A stretch of DNA of 36,317 nt from assembly GCA_003225315.1 (NCBI GenBank), contig QHZD01000049.1:1-36317 (forward strand), given 5' to 3'. The notes beneath the pieces were generated by a model. It ran no database searches, had not been told where the DNA came from, and saw only the letters and a list, made by a program, of their open reading frames with translations. Positions 1-7,940 of the stretch are shown one piece after another (within the stretch, counting starts at the first letter, position 1; each line of letters begins with the position of its first letter). Both the position numbers and the translations under genes were made by a program. This DNA comes from Acidobacteriota bacterium. GTDB taxonomy: Bacteria > Acidobacteriota > Terriglobia > Acidiferrales > UBA7541.

Positions 1-2
1 GG

Positions 3-275
3 CGGGAATTTAAGAAAGCGCAGGCGATCAGTTATTGGGAAGCGGGACGGGACATGTCGCTTTCGCACGATTTGTACTGGTCTTTTATCCGCTATCAGAC
101 GATGATCAAGCGCGAATTCGAAGTCATGGCCAAGAAACACAACTTCCTCGAACTCGACGGCGAGGCCAGCGTCTCCACTGTCAACAAGCAGTTGCGCCAG
201 CGCATCGCCGAACAATTGGGGATTCGCGCGACGAAATATACTCCTTCCGCCGCCCTGGCCCATCTTTGGCGGTAA
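3..275 (+). CDS. C-terminal part of a thymidylate-kinase-like P-loop protein (5' truncated by window edge)
   Basis: The reading frame is open from the first bases of the window to a TAA at 273-275, giving 90 residues of C-terminus; an internal ATG at 54 is unlikely to be the start because the coding frame continues upstream. The pattern Y-W-E-A-G-R-D-M, followed by a helix-rich stretch with SFIRYQ and a final LRQRIAEQLGIR, resembles the end of dTMP-kinase-like proteins, where an ESGMDL-type motif precedes a long helix and a short strand naming an Asp (here LELDGEAS). The P-loop itself would lie outside the window, so neither activity nor substrate can be confirmed. It ends only 8 bases before the ppx-like gene, which suggests co-transcription with phosphate and polyphosphate genes. 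It could be another nucleotide or polyphosphate kinase of the same fold. Confidence 0.5.
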   Translation, partial: REFKKAQAISYWEAGRDMSLSHDLYWSFIRYQTMIKREFEVMAKKHNFLELDGEASVSTVNKQLRQRIAEQLGIRATKYTPSAALAHLWR

Positions 276-283
276 GACCGGGA

Positions 284-1825
284 ATGTCCGAGCCGGTTCA
301 CATCGCCGCCATCGACGCCGGTTCCAACGCAGTGCGCCTATCCGTAGCGCGGGCTTACTCCGCACTGGACATCGAACCACTGCACAGTGAACGGTATTCG
401 CTGCGATTGGGGGAAGGCGTTTTTTTGCGGCCGCAATTCAGCGAAGAGGTCTTCAAAAAGGGGGTAAAGGCGTTCCGGCATTTTCACGAAGTGATGGATG
501 AATTCGGAGTAACACGCTACCGCGCGGTGGCGACCAGCGCCACGCGGGAAGCGAGAAACCGCGAAGCGTTTGTCCGTCATATCAGGCTGAAAACAGGAAT
601 CCTACTGGAAGTCATCAGTGCCGCAGAGGAATCGCGGCTGGGCAGGGAGGCGGTACAGGCGGCTCTGGGACCGGAGACGCCGCCACGGTGCATCGCGGAC
701 CTGGGCGGGGGGAGCCTGGAGGTCACCATTCTGAAAGATCACACCGTGGAACAAACCGCGCAATTGCCCGTGGGCAGCGTGCGGCTGATGAGCACACTGA
801 ACCTCCCCGGAGTGATTCGTCCAGCGCAAGAGGAACAAGTAAGGCGATACGTCCGAGCATTGCTGGAATCGAAATTGACGCCGCGACCGGTATTGGGCGA
901 GTGTATCGCCGCGGTGCTGGGCGGTAACGCAGAAACGCTGGCGATCGTGGCGCCCGGTCCCCGCGAACACGGTTTGCCGACGCTGGAGCTTTCGCTTTTG
1001 CGTGAGCGGTTGCCCGACATCCTGGAGCGGGACGTGCGCGAGCGCATGAAGACTTATGCGGTGAGGCGAGACCGCGCGGACGTGATGGGAATTGCCGCGC
1101 TCACGCTGATCACACTGGGGCGCTACTTGAACCTGCGATCGTTTAGCATTCCCGGAGTGGGCGTGCGCGAGGGATTGCTGGATGACATCGCTCGTGACGC
1201 GTTCTCGCGCAAGGAACCGCATCATTACAACGCTACGGCGCGGCAATTGCTGGTAGGGACTCGCAGTTTTGCGAGGCGACTTGGATACGAGCAGCAGCAC
1301 GCGGAACACGTTCGGGAACTGAGCATCCAACTGTTCGATCAACTTCAGCCGGTTCATCACATGCCGGCGCAGTCACGAGTGCTGCTGGAGGCGAGCTCGC
1401 TTTTGCATGACATCGGACACATGATCAGCCACCGCGGGCATCACAAACACGGAGAGTACCTGACACTAAACGGCGACATTCCCGGGCTGGAAGGGCGAGA
1501 TCGAGCCGTAGTGGCGGCCCTGGTGCGCTATCACAATCGGAAGTCGGAGCCGGCGGGGCACCACACGGCGTATTCTTCGCTGAACAATGCGGACAAACGC
1601 ATCACACGGCGGCTGGCTGCAATGCTGCGAATCGCCGAGGCGCTCGATCATTCACACCGGCAGAAGGCGGCGAAGATCCGCGCTTCCTTTCAGCGCGGCG
1701 CCGTCAGTTTGCAAGTACACGCGCGGGGCGATGCCGTTGAAGATTTGCGGGACGCGAATCGCAGCGCGGAACTGTTCGAAATGGAATTTCACGTGAGGCT
1801 GTATTTCCGGCAAGCGCCGGCATAG
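284..1825 (+). CDS. ppx: Ppx/GppA-type exopolyphosphatase with C-terminal HD domain
   Basis: This 513-residue protein has the full Ppx/GppA plan, the usual length for the family. The N-terminal actin-like half opens with AAIDAGSNAVRL (phosphate-binding loop 1), has the AVATSATREARN segment carrying the catalytic Glu region, and DLGGGSLEV as the second phosphate loop. The C-terminal half is an HD domain with LLHDIGH near residue 375 and a second RYHNRKSEP helix. Family members release phosphate from polyphosphate or hydrolyse pppGpp in the cytoplasm; which substrate is used cannot be read from sequence. I placed the start at ATG 284 rather than further upstream because the upstream extension reads through the previous gene in another frame and does not look like protein. 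The gene sits between a kinase-like gene and sixA, and a CHAD gene follows convergently. Confidence 0.9.
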   Translation: MSEPVHIAAIDAGSNAVRLSVARAYSALDIEPLHSERYSLRLGEGVFLRPQFSEEVFKKGVKAFRHFHEVMDEFGVTRYRAVATSATREARNREAFVRHIRLKTGILLEVISAAEESRLGREAVQAALGPETPPRCIADLGGGSLEVTILKDHTVEQTAQLPVGSVRLMSTLNLPGVIRPAQEEQVRRYVRALLESKLTPRPVLGECIAAVLGGNAETLAIVAPGPREHGLPTLELSLLRERLPDILERDVRERMKTYAVRRDRADVMGIAALTLITLGRYLNLRSFSIPGVGVREGLLDDIARDAFSRKEPHHYNATARQLLVGTRSFARRLGYEQQHAEHVRELSIQLFDQLQPVHHMPAQSRVLLEASSLLHDIGHMISHRGHHKHGEYLTLNGDIPGLEGRDRAVVAALVRYHNRKSEPAGHHTAYSSLNNADKRITRRLAAMLRIAEALDHSHRQKAAKIRASFQRGAVSLQVHARGDAVEDLRDANRSAELFEMEFHVRLYFRQAPA

Positions 1826-1878
1826 TGGATAGCGATGCGCCAGGCTCGCCTGCAATCGATCGACTGAAGGAGAAGAGG

Positions 1879-2379
1879 ATGCAACTCTACTTGGTTCGGC
1901 ACGGGATCGCCATTGACCGCGAAGATCCGAAATGCCCTCCGGACCCAGAGAGGTATTTGACGGAGGAAGGCGTCGAGAAGACCAAGCAGGTGGCGAAAGG
2001 CGTGGCGGCGCTCGGAGTGACGGGCGATTTGTTCCTGACAAGCCCGTACGTGCGCGCTGTACAGACTGCGGAGATTTTTGCGAGTGAGCTTGGCTATGCC
2101 AAGCAGAAAATCCGACGGACGGATTTGCTGCTGCCGGGAGGGGAGCCTTCGCAGCTTTTTCGGGAGCTTGTGAAACAGAAGCAAGCGTCCACCGTGTTTC
2201 TGTTTGGGCATGCACCACAACTCGACGACGTCATTGCCACTGCGCTGGGGTCGAAGAAACATCTGACGGCGTTGAAAAAAGCGGGAGCGGCTTACTTGGA
2301 GCTGAAACGGCTCTCACCGCCGATTGGGGAACTGGTGTGGCTGGCGACACCGAAGTTGCTGAGGCAAGCGGGGAAGTAA
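1879..2379 (+). CDS. sixA: SixA-type phosphohistidine phosphatase (histidine phosphatase superfamily)
   Basis: The 166-residue product begins MQLYLVRHGIAI, with the RHG phosphate-binding motif at residues 7-9 where His8 is the expected phosphorylated nucleophile. The second conserved Arg is in TSPYVRAVQTAE and the second His in FGHAPQ, completing the active site of the branch-1 histidine phosphatases. Its small size and lack of insertion domains fit SixA, which in E. coli dephosphorylates phosphohistidine proteins. An in-frame GTG at 1825 could extend it by 18 residues, but ATG 1879 is preceded by AGGAGAAGAGG and puts RHG at the normal distance from the N-terminus. It starts 53 bases after ppx on the same strand, so joint expression is likely. 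Acidobacterial relatives may act on small phosphate esters instead. Confidence 0.88.
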   Translation: MQLYLVRHGIAIDREDPKCPPDPERYLTEEGVEKTKQVAKGVAALGVTGDLFLTSPYVRAVQTAEIFASELGYAKQKIRRTDLLLPGGEPSQLFRELVKQKQASTVFLFGHAPQLDDVIATALGSKKHLTALKKAGAAYLELKRLSPPIGELVWLATPKLLRQAGK

Positions 2380-2392
2380 AGCGGCCAGCGGT

Positions 2393-3913
2393 TCAGTCGG
2401 AAGCGAGAACCGAGAATTCGGGAACTTGCTGAGGCGTCAGTGTAACGATCTTCTCCGGCTTCGCGGCGACCTTCACGATCAATGGCACACGCAGGTACTC
2501 TTCCAAGAGATGCTTTCCAGCGGCGAGGCGCGCGGCGGTTCCGACATCATCGGGGAGGGCGGGAACGCGAAGGACGATAGCGTCCGCGGATTTCTCGGCG
2601 CGAAACCCTGAGCCGCTAAGGACGCCGCACTTGCGAAACGCGCGCGCCAAACGCAAAACGCCAGCTAGAGCCCGCACATTGTTTCGCTGCTCCGCGGAAA
2701 GCTTGGAGAACGGACCCTTCTTCGAGCGAGGCTCGGTCCCACGATGGTAACGAACTGCAAGTGCGAGCAGCTCCCAATCTTCGTTGCTCCATCCGGGAGG
2801 AACGGCCACACCAAGAAGAAATTTGCGGGCGGCTTTTTGGGGAGACTTGCGAGTATCCGCGTCGCCGATGCCGTGCAGGCGAGCCGCCGCCAGCAAAATG
2901 CGGCGAAGAGCGGCGTTGCTGAACGCAGGAGCGGCTTCCGCAAGCTTGAAGGCATCAAAGACGGCCATGGCGACGCGGGAAACCTGGGAAGTGCGGCGCA
3001 CATGGGGATCAACGGCGCGGGCGGTGGCGCGCAAGCGAGCCAGAGCGGCGGTCTCAACACGGCCATTTGTGGGGAGGCCGGATCGCCAAGTGTTCCAGAG
3101 GCTGGTCTTTCCAAGAGTGAGCTGGCGATATGTCTCGATGCGCTCTTTGCGCTCGCGTTCGATGAATTCCTGCCAGAGCCTGAGGGAGTCTTCGGTTTCG
3201 TGAAGTTCGGACTTTTTGACGATAGCGGCCAGGACGTCAAGATCATGGATTTCGCCAAGCATGTCCTGAACGCGCTTGAGATTGTCGCTCCAAGCAACGT
3301 AATGCTCGGGAAGCAGGCTTTCCACGGTGTAGCGAAAACGTTTTAGCCCAATGCGCAAGGCGTGCCAGGGCTTGGGTTTCTCGGTGCGCAAGGCTTTGGC
3401 GTGAAGCTGCCTGGCAACTTCGAATCGTTCGAGGGCGAGACACTCGGCTGCGAGGCTCCCAACGGGCACGAGGCGGGAGCGCTGGCGCAACGTGCGCTCC
3501 AGACGCTTCCAGGTTTTCTGGTCGAACTTGCCTGCCAGGCGTATGGCGTTCTCTTTCAGCTTTGCTTCGTTCGTTTCGAATGCGGTTTGCAGGTGCGTTC
3601 GCACGGGGTCCGATTCGGGAGCGAGCTTTCTCACCCACTCATCCATGACTTGCGCGTCGCGAAGCGCGCCCAGCTCGCGGAAGAGCTTGCGCGGGACTTT
3701 GCGCATGGCCGGCCAAGCTGGGTCAGGGTCTACCTCTTCCATCACGGCTGCCACCGAGCGGCAGCGGCGGATAGCTACACGAAGATCGTGAACGGCGTCC
3801 GGGTCAGGAGATGAACGGACGTTTTCCAGTTCCTTGATGACGCGATCCATCCAAAAAGACAGGCCGCGGTGCTCCGGGTGACAACCGGAGGGAAGCGGCG
3901 TAACTGTAGCCAT
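2393..3913 (-). CDS. CHAD-domain protein fused to a degenerate Ppx-type HD region
   Basis: The first roughly 270 of 506 residues form a CHAD domain: helical, rich in Arg, Lys and His, with the hallmark HDLRVAIRRCRS near residue 42 and the second-half repeat ALRIGLKRFRYTVESL. CHAD domains bind polyphosphate and locate to polyphosphate granules in other bacteria. Residues 340-506 align by eye with the C-terminal half of the neighbouring Ppx protein: LHGIGD (346-351) against LHDIGH, LALAVRYHRGTEP against AALVRYHNRKSEP, and RALAGVLRLARAF against RRLAAMLRIAEAL. The HD pair itself is lost (HG in place of HD, and D in place of the following H), so this half is probably not a phosphohydrolase. The gene is convergent with sixA (13 bases between stops). 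A role in polyphosphate binding is inferred from the domain and the neighbours. Confidence 0.85.
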   Translation of the reverse strand: MATVTPLPSGCHPEHRGLSFWMDRVIKELENVRSSPDPDAVHDLRVAIRRCRSVAAVMEEVDPDPAWPAMRKVPRKLFRELGALRDAQVMDEWVRKLAPESDPVRTHLQTAFETNEAKLKENAIRLAGKFDQKTWKRLERTLRQRSRLVPVGSLAAECLALERFEVARQLHAKALRTEKPKPWHALRIGLKRFRYTVESLLPEHYVAWSDNLKRVQDMLGEIHDLDVLAAIVKKSELHETEDSLRLWQEFIERERKERIETYRQLTLGKTSLWNTWRSGLPTNGRVETAALARLRATARAVDPHVRRTSQVSRVAMAVFDAFKLAEAAPAFSNAALRRILLAAARLHGIGDADTRKSPQKAARKFLLGVAVPPGWSNEDWELLALAVRYHRGTEPRSKKGPFSKLSAEQRNNVRALAGVLRLARAFRKCGVLSGSGFRAEKSADAIVLRVPALPDDVGTAARLAAGKHLLEEYLRVPLIVKVAAKPEKIVTLTPQQVPEFSVLASD

Positions 3914-4255
3914 GCACGGCCTCGGAATCCGCTCGGATGTCTTCGTTGCGAGAAGACCCCTGCCGAACGGGGCTCTATAGGGTAGCGCCTGGGTGAAAGG
4001 CAGTCCAGACGAGGGCTGTGGAAAAAATGTGGAGGACGGGGGAGTGTTGGATTGCCGCCGGAAGGGCCTACTTGCAGAGAATCGGGACGTTAGGCGATGC
4101 CTAGTGCTTTCCTACTATTGCTGCCCCTTTTCTATGTCGTTAGAGTTTCGCGCAACCGGGGCTGCGCATTTATCACGCGAAGGCTTAACCGTTCGTTTCT
4201 TGTGCCCGGAAGCGCGCGCATTTTGAGCTTGTATTTCTTTGGAGGGGCAAACCGC
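3914..4255. other. Intergenic region between divergent CHAD and TonB-receptor genes
   Basis: This 342-base stretch separates two divergent genes and should contain promoters for both, but I see no confident -35/-10 pair. Open frames across it (for example 3993-4226 on the plus strand) have no ribosome-binding site or recognisable composition, and I do not call them genes. GGAGGGGC at 4241-4248 is the likely Shine-Dalgarno sequence for the receptor gene. A short GGGTAGCG sequence occurs around 3980-3987, but no NusG-type regulator is adjacent. Confidence 0.5.
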
Positions 4256-7200
4256 ATGAGGCGATCTTGCATACTTCTACTTCTTCTGGGACTTGCGATG
4301 CCCGGGTTTGGCCAGAGCAACTACGCCCTTCTCACGGGGACCATTACCGATTCGCAGCATCTCCCCGTGGCCGGGGCTGCGATTGAGCTTACGGCCGCGA
4401 GCACGGGAGCAATCCGCCGCGTGGTCACGAACCAGCAAGGACTCTTCGAGGCCCCGGCACTCTTGCCGGATGACTACCAACTGAAAGTCGAGGCATCGGG
4501 CCTTGCTACGGCAAGACAGATGTTGCGCCTCGAGGTGGGCCAGAAACTGGCGTTGGAGATCACACTTACGGTTGGGTCGGTCGCGGAGGGAGTGAGGGTC
4601 ACGGCAGGGAGCGAAGTCTTGCAAACGACCGACGCCAGCGTCGGTGAAGTCGTCGAGCCCACGTCCATTCGCGAGCTGCCATTGAATGGGCGCATGTTGA
4701 TTGACCTCGTGCTCACCGTACCCGGATCGCATGTCGGGTTTGGGGCGCAGACGGGATCCACAAATCCTCTCTATTGGCGGCCAGGGCAAAGGTCCGCTGT
4801 GGTGATAGGTGGCGCGCGCCCCAATGCGAATTTTTTCCTGCTTGACGGCGCCACGAACACCGATCCGACATTCAATACGCAGAACTTGAGTCCTTCTCCC
4901 GACGCCGTCAAGGAATTTCAGGTCGAGACGAGCAGCTACACCGCCGACATGGGGGGCGCGGGGGGCGGCCAGATCAATATCGTGACGCATTCCGGCTCGA
5001 GCCAATACCACGGGACGGTATACGAATTCTTGCGTAATGGCGCAATGGATGCAAGCGCGTTCGCATCCATGGGCAATAATCACCTGGTGCAAAATAATTT
5101 TGGCGCGTCGTTCGGAGGGCCGCTCATCGGGAAGAAAACATTTTTCTTTGTCAATTACGAGGGTCTGCACCTGGCACAGGCAGACGCGCAGATTTTGACC
5201 GTTCCGACACCGGCTGAAATCATGGGGGATTTCAGCATGAGCAACGTCAAAATTTATGACCCGACCACTGCGGTGCAGAACCCGAATTACAATCCGAGTC
5301 TGCCGACCGGGCCCTCGAATTTCCCCTATACGCGTTCGCAGTTTTCCAACAACAAAATCCCGTCGGGCAGGGTCAATCCTCTTCTTGAAAGTTTTTTGGT
5401 CCAATATCTGCCGATGCCGAACATAATGATGGTGGCGGGGGCAGCGGATTCAAATAATTATCTTGATGTGCGCAACGAAACGCACTTTCAGGACCAGGGC
5501 ACGTTTCGCGTGGACCACAATTTTTCGAACGGCGATACGCTGCTGGCTCGATACTCTGCCGGCGGGGAAAATGGCTTCTCGCCGAGCAGCGGGATGACCA
5601 CGACGACGGAAAACTTGCCTGGATTTGGCGTGAACTTCAACAACCTTTCGCAGCAGGCGGTGGGGTCGTGGAACCACGTTTTTGCGAGCAACAGAATTAA
5701 CACTGTGTCGTTGGCGCTTTCGCGCTTATCCATGGACCGGACCTCGCAGAATGATGGAGTCAACGATATTGTCACGGCGTTAGGCGTTCAGGGAATCGGA
5801 TTTGGAGGCAAGAACGCGTGGGGCGCGCCGTGGTTCGCGGTTCAAGGATATACGGGAATCGGCGACACTTTTGCGGCAACGCCCATGCATGCGTGGGACA
5901 CGACCGTTGAAGTGCGAGACAGCTATGCGTGGCAGCGCGGCCGTCACGGCATGAAGTTTGGCGGCGAATTCCATCGTTATATCTGGCCGATGTGGGGATT
6001 CTTTCAAAACCGGGGCTTTTACCAGTACACGACGGGGTACACCACCGAATTTGGTTTCAACGATGGAAGCGGGTCCGGACTGGCCAGCCTGTTGCTTAGC
6101 CTACCGGCGGTGAAGCAGCGCCAGGCTGGCGTGCCACAAATGGATTTGCGCGCGTGGGGCACGGCGGGCTTTGCCGAAGATAGCTGGCAAGTGACGCCGA
6201 CGACGACTCTTAACCTTGGCCTTCGCTACGAGTACGCCAGCCCTCTCTACGACAAGCAGAGCACCAACACGAACCTGATTTTTAAGAATAGCGTTCCTTC
6301 CGTTTTCATTGGGGGACAGTTGGGCAACCCCAAAGGCTTGATGTACGCGAATAAGCACAACTTCGCGCCGCGTTTTGGAATTGCGAAGAATCTTCCAAAT
6401 AAAGGCTTGGTCTTCCATGGCGCTTATGGAATCTTTTTCACGCCGGTGGACCTGAACACGTGGTGCAACCAGCGGCACAATGTCCCGTACGTTTTCCCAG
6501 AGACGCAGCAAGCCGACAACTTCACGCCTCCAGCCGCGCTTTTCAATACTGGAATGAATTTCGGCACACCGGTGCTGGGCGCAGGTGCGCTGACGCCCAC
6601 TACCGTAAGCTTTACTGCGTTTGATTCCCATGCGCCCGCGCAGTACGTCCAGCAATGGAACGCGTCGGTGCAAAAGAGCTTCGGACAAAACACTTCATTG
6701 GAGATCGGCTACATCGGCTCGCGCGGTTTCCACCTGCAAAGGGCGCACCTGATCAACAACACACTCCCCGGAACGGGCCCCCTCGGGCCGCGCCGCCCGT
6801 TCAAGACGCTTACGTTTGTGCCGGGGACGGTATTGACGCCGAGCAGCACCAATGCCGTGGTGCAAAGCGAAACTTTCCCGGTCAGCACGATCAATTTGCT
6901 GGAGAACACGGCGCAGAGCTGGTATGACGCGGGCTATGTGAATGTGCGGCGCCGCTATTCTCATGGGCTGAGTTTCCTGGCCAATTACACTCTCGCCAAG
7001 AATCTAACGAATGCGCCGGACTTTCGTTCCCCGATGGACGAGTCGACTATTCCGCAGGACAACAGGAACCTAAATCTGGAGAAGGGCCCGGGCTGCGATG
7101 TACGGCATCGCTTCGCGCTGAGCAGTGTTTACGATGTCCCTGCATTGAGGAAGCAGGAATGGATGCGCCTCGTCACGCAGGACTGGCATTTGTCGACGAT

Positions 7201-7633
7201 CTACCAGGTGCAATCGGGAATGCCGTTCACCATCTCTGTGTTTGGAGACACCGCGAACTCTGGGACAGTGCTCGGTGAGAATCCGATACGCGCCAACGTT
7301 ACCGGACAGCCGGTGTTTGGTCTGGGAACTCACACGGCCGCAGAGTGGTTTAACCCCGCCGCGTTTGCAGCGCCACCGGCGTTTACTTACGGCAATGCGG
7401 GCCGGAATTCCGTGTATGGCCCTCGGATGCAGACGTTAGACTTCGCGCTGGCGAGAGCTTTCCGGATCAGCGAGAGAACCAGTTTCCAATTCCGGGCAGA
7501 AGCATTCAACGCGCTAAACAAGGTAAACCTTGGCACGCCGAACCGCTTTGTAAACACGCCGCAGTTTGGAACGATCACCATGGCGATGACGCCAGGGCGC
7601 GAAATCCAGTTGAGCGCCAGAGTTTCGTTCTAA
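4256..7633 (+). CDS. TonB-dependent receptor with carboxypeptidase-regulatory-like domain (Oar-like outer-membrane protein)
   Basis: The product is 1125 residues when started at ATG 4256, which follows GGAGGGGC and opens directly into a signal peptide (MRRSCILLLLLGLAMPGFGQ, cleavage near residue 20). The longer frame from 4097 adds 53 residues of unlikely sequence. Residues about 22-105 form a carboxypeptidase-regulatory beta-sandwich (TGTITDSQHLPVAGAAIEL). A plug domain follows, with ELPLNGRMLIDLV and a stretch NANFFLLDGATNTDP, and then a very long Asn/Gly/aromatic-rich beta barrel ending in the outer-membrane sorting signal IQLSARVSF with a terminal Phe. This architecture is abundant in Acidobacteriota, where such receptors are thought to import polymers or siderophores; the ligand is unknown. 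No ExbB, ExbD or TonB genes and no SusD partner are nearby, so it appears monocistronic. Confidence 0.92.
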   Translation: MRRSCILLLLLGLAMPGFGQSNYALLTGTITDSQHLPVAGAAIELTAASTGAIRRVVTNQQGLFEAPALLPDDYQLKVEASGLATARQMLRLEVGQKLALEITLTVGSVAEGVRVTAGSEVLQTTDASVGEVVEPTSIRELPLNGRMLIDLVLTVPGSHVGFGAQTGSTNPLYWRPGQRSAVVIGGARPNANFFLLDGATNTDPTFNTQNLSPSPDAVKEFQVETSSYTADMGGAGGGQINIVTHSGSSQYHGTVYEFLRNGAMDASAFASMGNNHLVQNNFGASFGGPLIGKKTFFFVNYEGLHLAQADAQILTVPTPAEIMGDFSMSNVKIYDPTTAVQNPNYNPSLPTGPSNFPYTRSQFSNNKIPSGRVNPLLESFLVQYLPMPNIMMVAGAADSNNYLDVRNETHFQDQGTFRVDHNFSNGDTLLARYSAGGENGFSPSSGMTTTTENLPGFGVNFNNLSQQAVGSWNHVFASNRINTVSLALSRLSMDRTSQNDGVNDIVTALGVQGIGFGGKNAWGAPWFAVQGYTGIGDTFAATPMHAWDTTVEVRDSYAWQRGRHGMKFGGEFHRYIWPMWGFFQNRGFYQYTTGYTTEFGFNDGSGSGLASLLLSLPAVKQRQAGVPQMDLRAWGTAGFAEDSWQVTPTTTLNLGLRYEYASPLYDKQSTNTNLIFKNSVPSVFIGGQLGNPKGLMYANKHNFAPRFGIAKNLPNKGLVFHGAYGIFFTPVDLNTWCNQRHNVPYVFPETQQADNFTPPAALFNTGMNFGTPVLGAGALTPTTVSFTAFDSHAPAQYVQQWNASVQKSFGQNTSLEIGYIGSRGFHLQRAHLINNTLPGTGPLGPRRPFKTLTFVPGTVLTPSSTNAVVQSETFPVSTINLLENTAQSWYDAGYVNVRRRYSHGLSFLANYTLAKNLTNAPDFRSPMDESTIPQDNRNLNLEKGPGCDVRHRFALSSVYDVPALRKQEWMRLVTQDWHLSTIYQVQSGMPFTISVFGDTANSGTVLGENPIRANVTGQPVFGLGTHTAAEWFNPAAFAAPPAFTYGNAGRNSVYGPRMQTLDFALARAFRISERTSFQFRAEAFNALNKVNLGTPNRFVNTPQFGTITMAMTPGREIQLSARVSF

Positions 7634-7723
7634 AGCACAAAAAAAACGCTGCTGCGAGGCGATGCTGTGCCTTGAGTTCAGTTTACTGCTATTCTATATA
7701 AACAACTGGTAAGAATTGGATTT

Positions 7724-7810
7724 TGGTGCCCGAGAATGGGGTCGAACCATCACGGCCTTGCGGCCACCGGATTTTGAGTCCGGCGCGTCTGCCAGTTCCG
7801 CCACTCGGGC
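7724..7810 (-). tRNA. tRNA-Leu (anticodon CAA)
   Basis: Read on the minus strand, the gene starts GCCCGAG at 7810 and ends CTCGGGC-A-CCA at 7724, forming a perfect 7-bp acceptor stem with the CCA encoded. The anticodon arm is CCGGA-CTCAAAA-TCCGG, with loop positions 34-36 reading CAA, which decodes UUG leucine. A long variable arm (GGCCGCAAGGCC region) marks it as a class II tRNA, as expected for Leu. The TψC arm carries GGTTCGACCCC. The body is 84 nt without CCA. No obvious repeat of its 3' end was seen elsewhere in the window that would indicate an integrated element. Confidence 0.97.
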
Positions 7811-7853
7811 ACGGCGACAGAATACCATAGGGTTGGAGTCTTAGCTCATGGCC

Positions 7854-7889
7854 GGATCGTGTCTTGCGGACTTCCCAGTGACACGATCC
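7854..7889. repeat. Perfect 10-bp inverted repeat (stem-loop)
   Basis: GGATCGTGTC at 7854-7863 is exactly complementary to GACACGATCC at 7880-7889, with a 16-base loop. It lies between the 5' side of tRNA-Leu and the 3' end of the minus-strand SGNH gene, about 50 bases after that gene's stop. A T-run does not follow on either strand, so it is not a textbook intrinsic terminator, but it may still end or stabilise the acyltransferase transcript. Confidence 0.7.
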
Positions 7890-7940
7890 TCGGTAGTGGT
7901 CAGTGCAACCGGACCATCCGACGGCTAGAGCTCGCGTCCG

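Noticed and set aside
35-283. N-terminal extension of the Ppx protein
   Set aside because: The extra 83 residues are the kinase-like gene read in another frame; the actin-like domain starts normally after ATG 284.
602-1360. Minus-strand open frame of 252 codons inside ppx
   Set aside because: No motifs and shadowing an intact conserved gene.
3975-3992. Second ops-like sequence (GGGTAGCG) upstream of the TonB receptor
   Set aside because: Only the GGTAGCG core matches and there is no NusG paralogue or glycan operon there; likely chance.
4277-5404. Long minus-strand open frame (375 codons) inside the TonB receptor gene
   Set aside because: It is rich in Arg/His with no motif, has no ribosome-binding site, and lies opposite a well-supported gene; a GC-rich shadow frame.
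7700-7860. Integration site of a mobile element at tRNA-Leu
   Set aside because: No integrase gene and no direct repeat of the tRNA 3' end were seen in the window.
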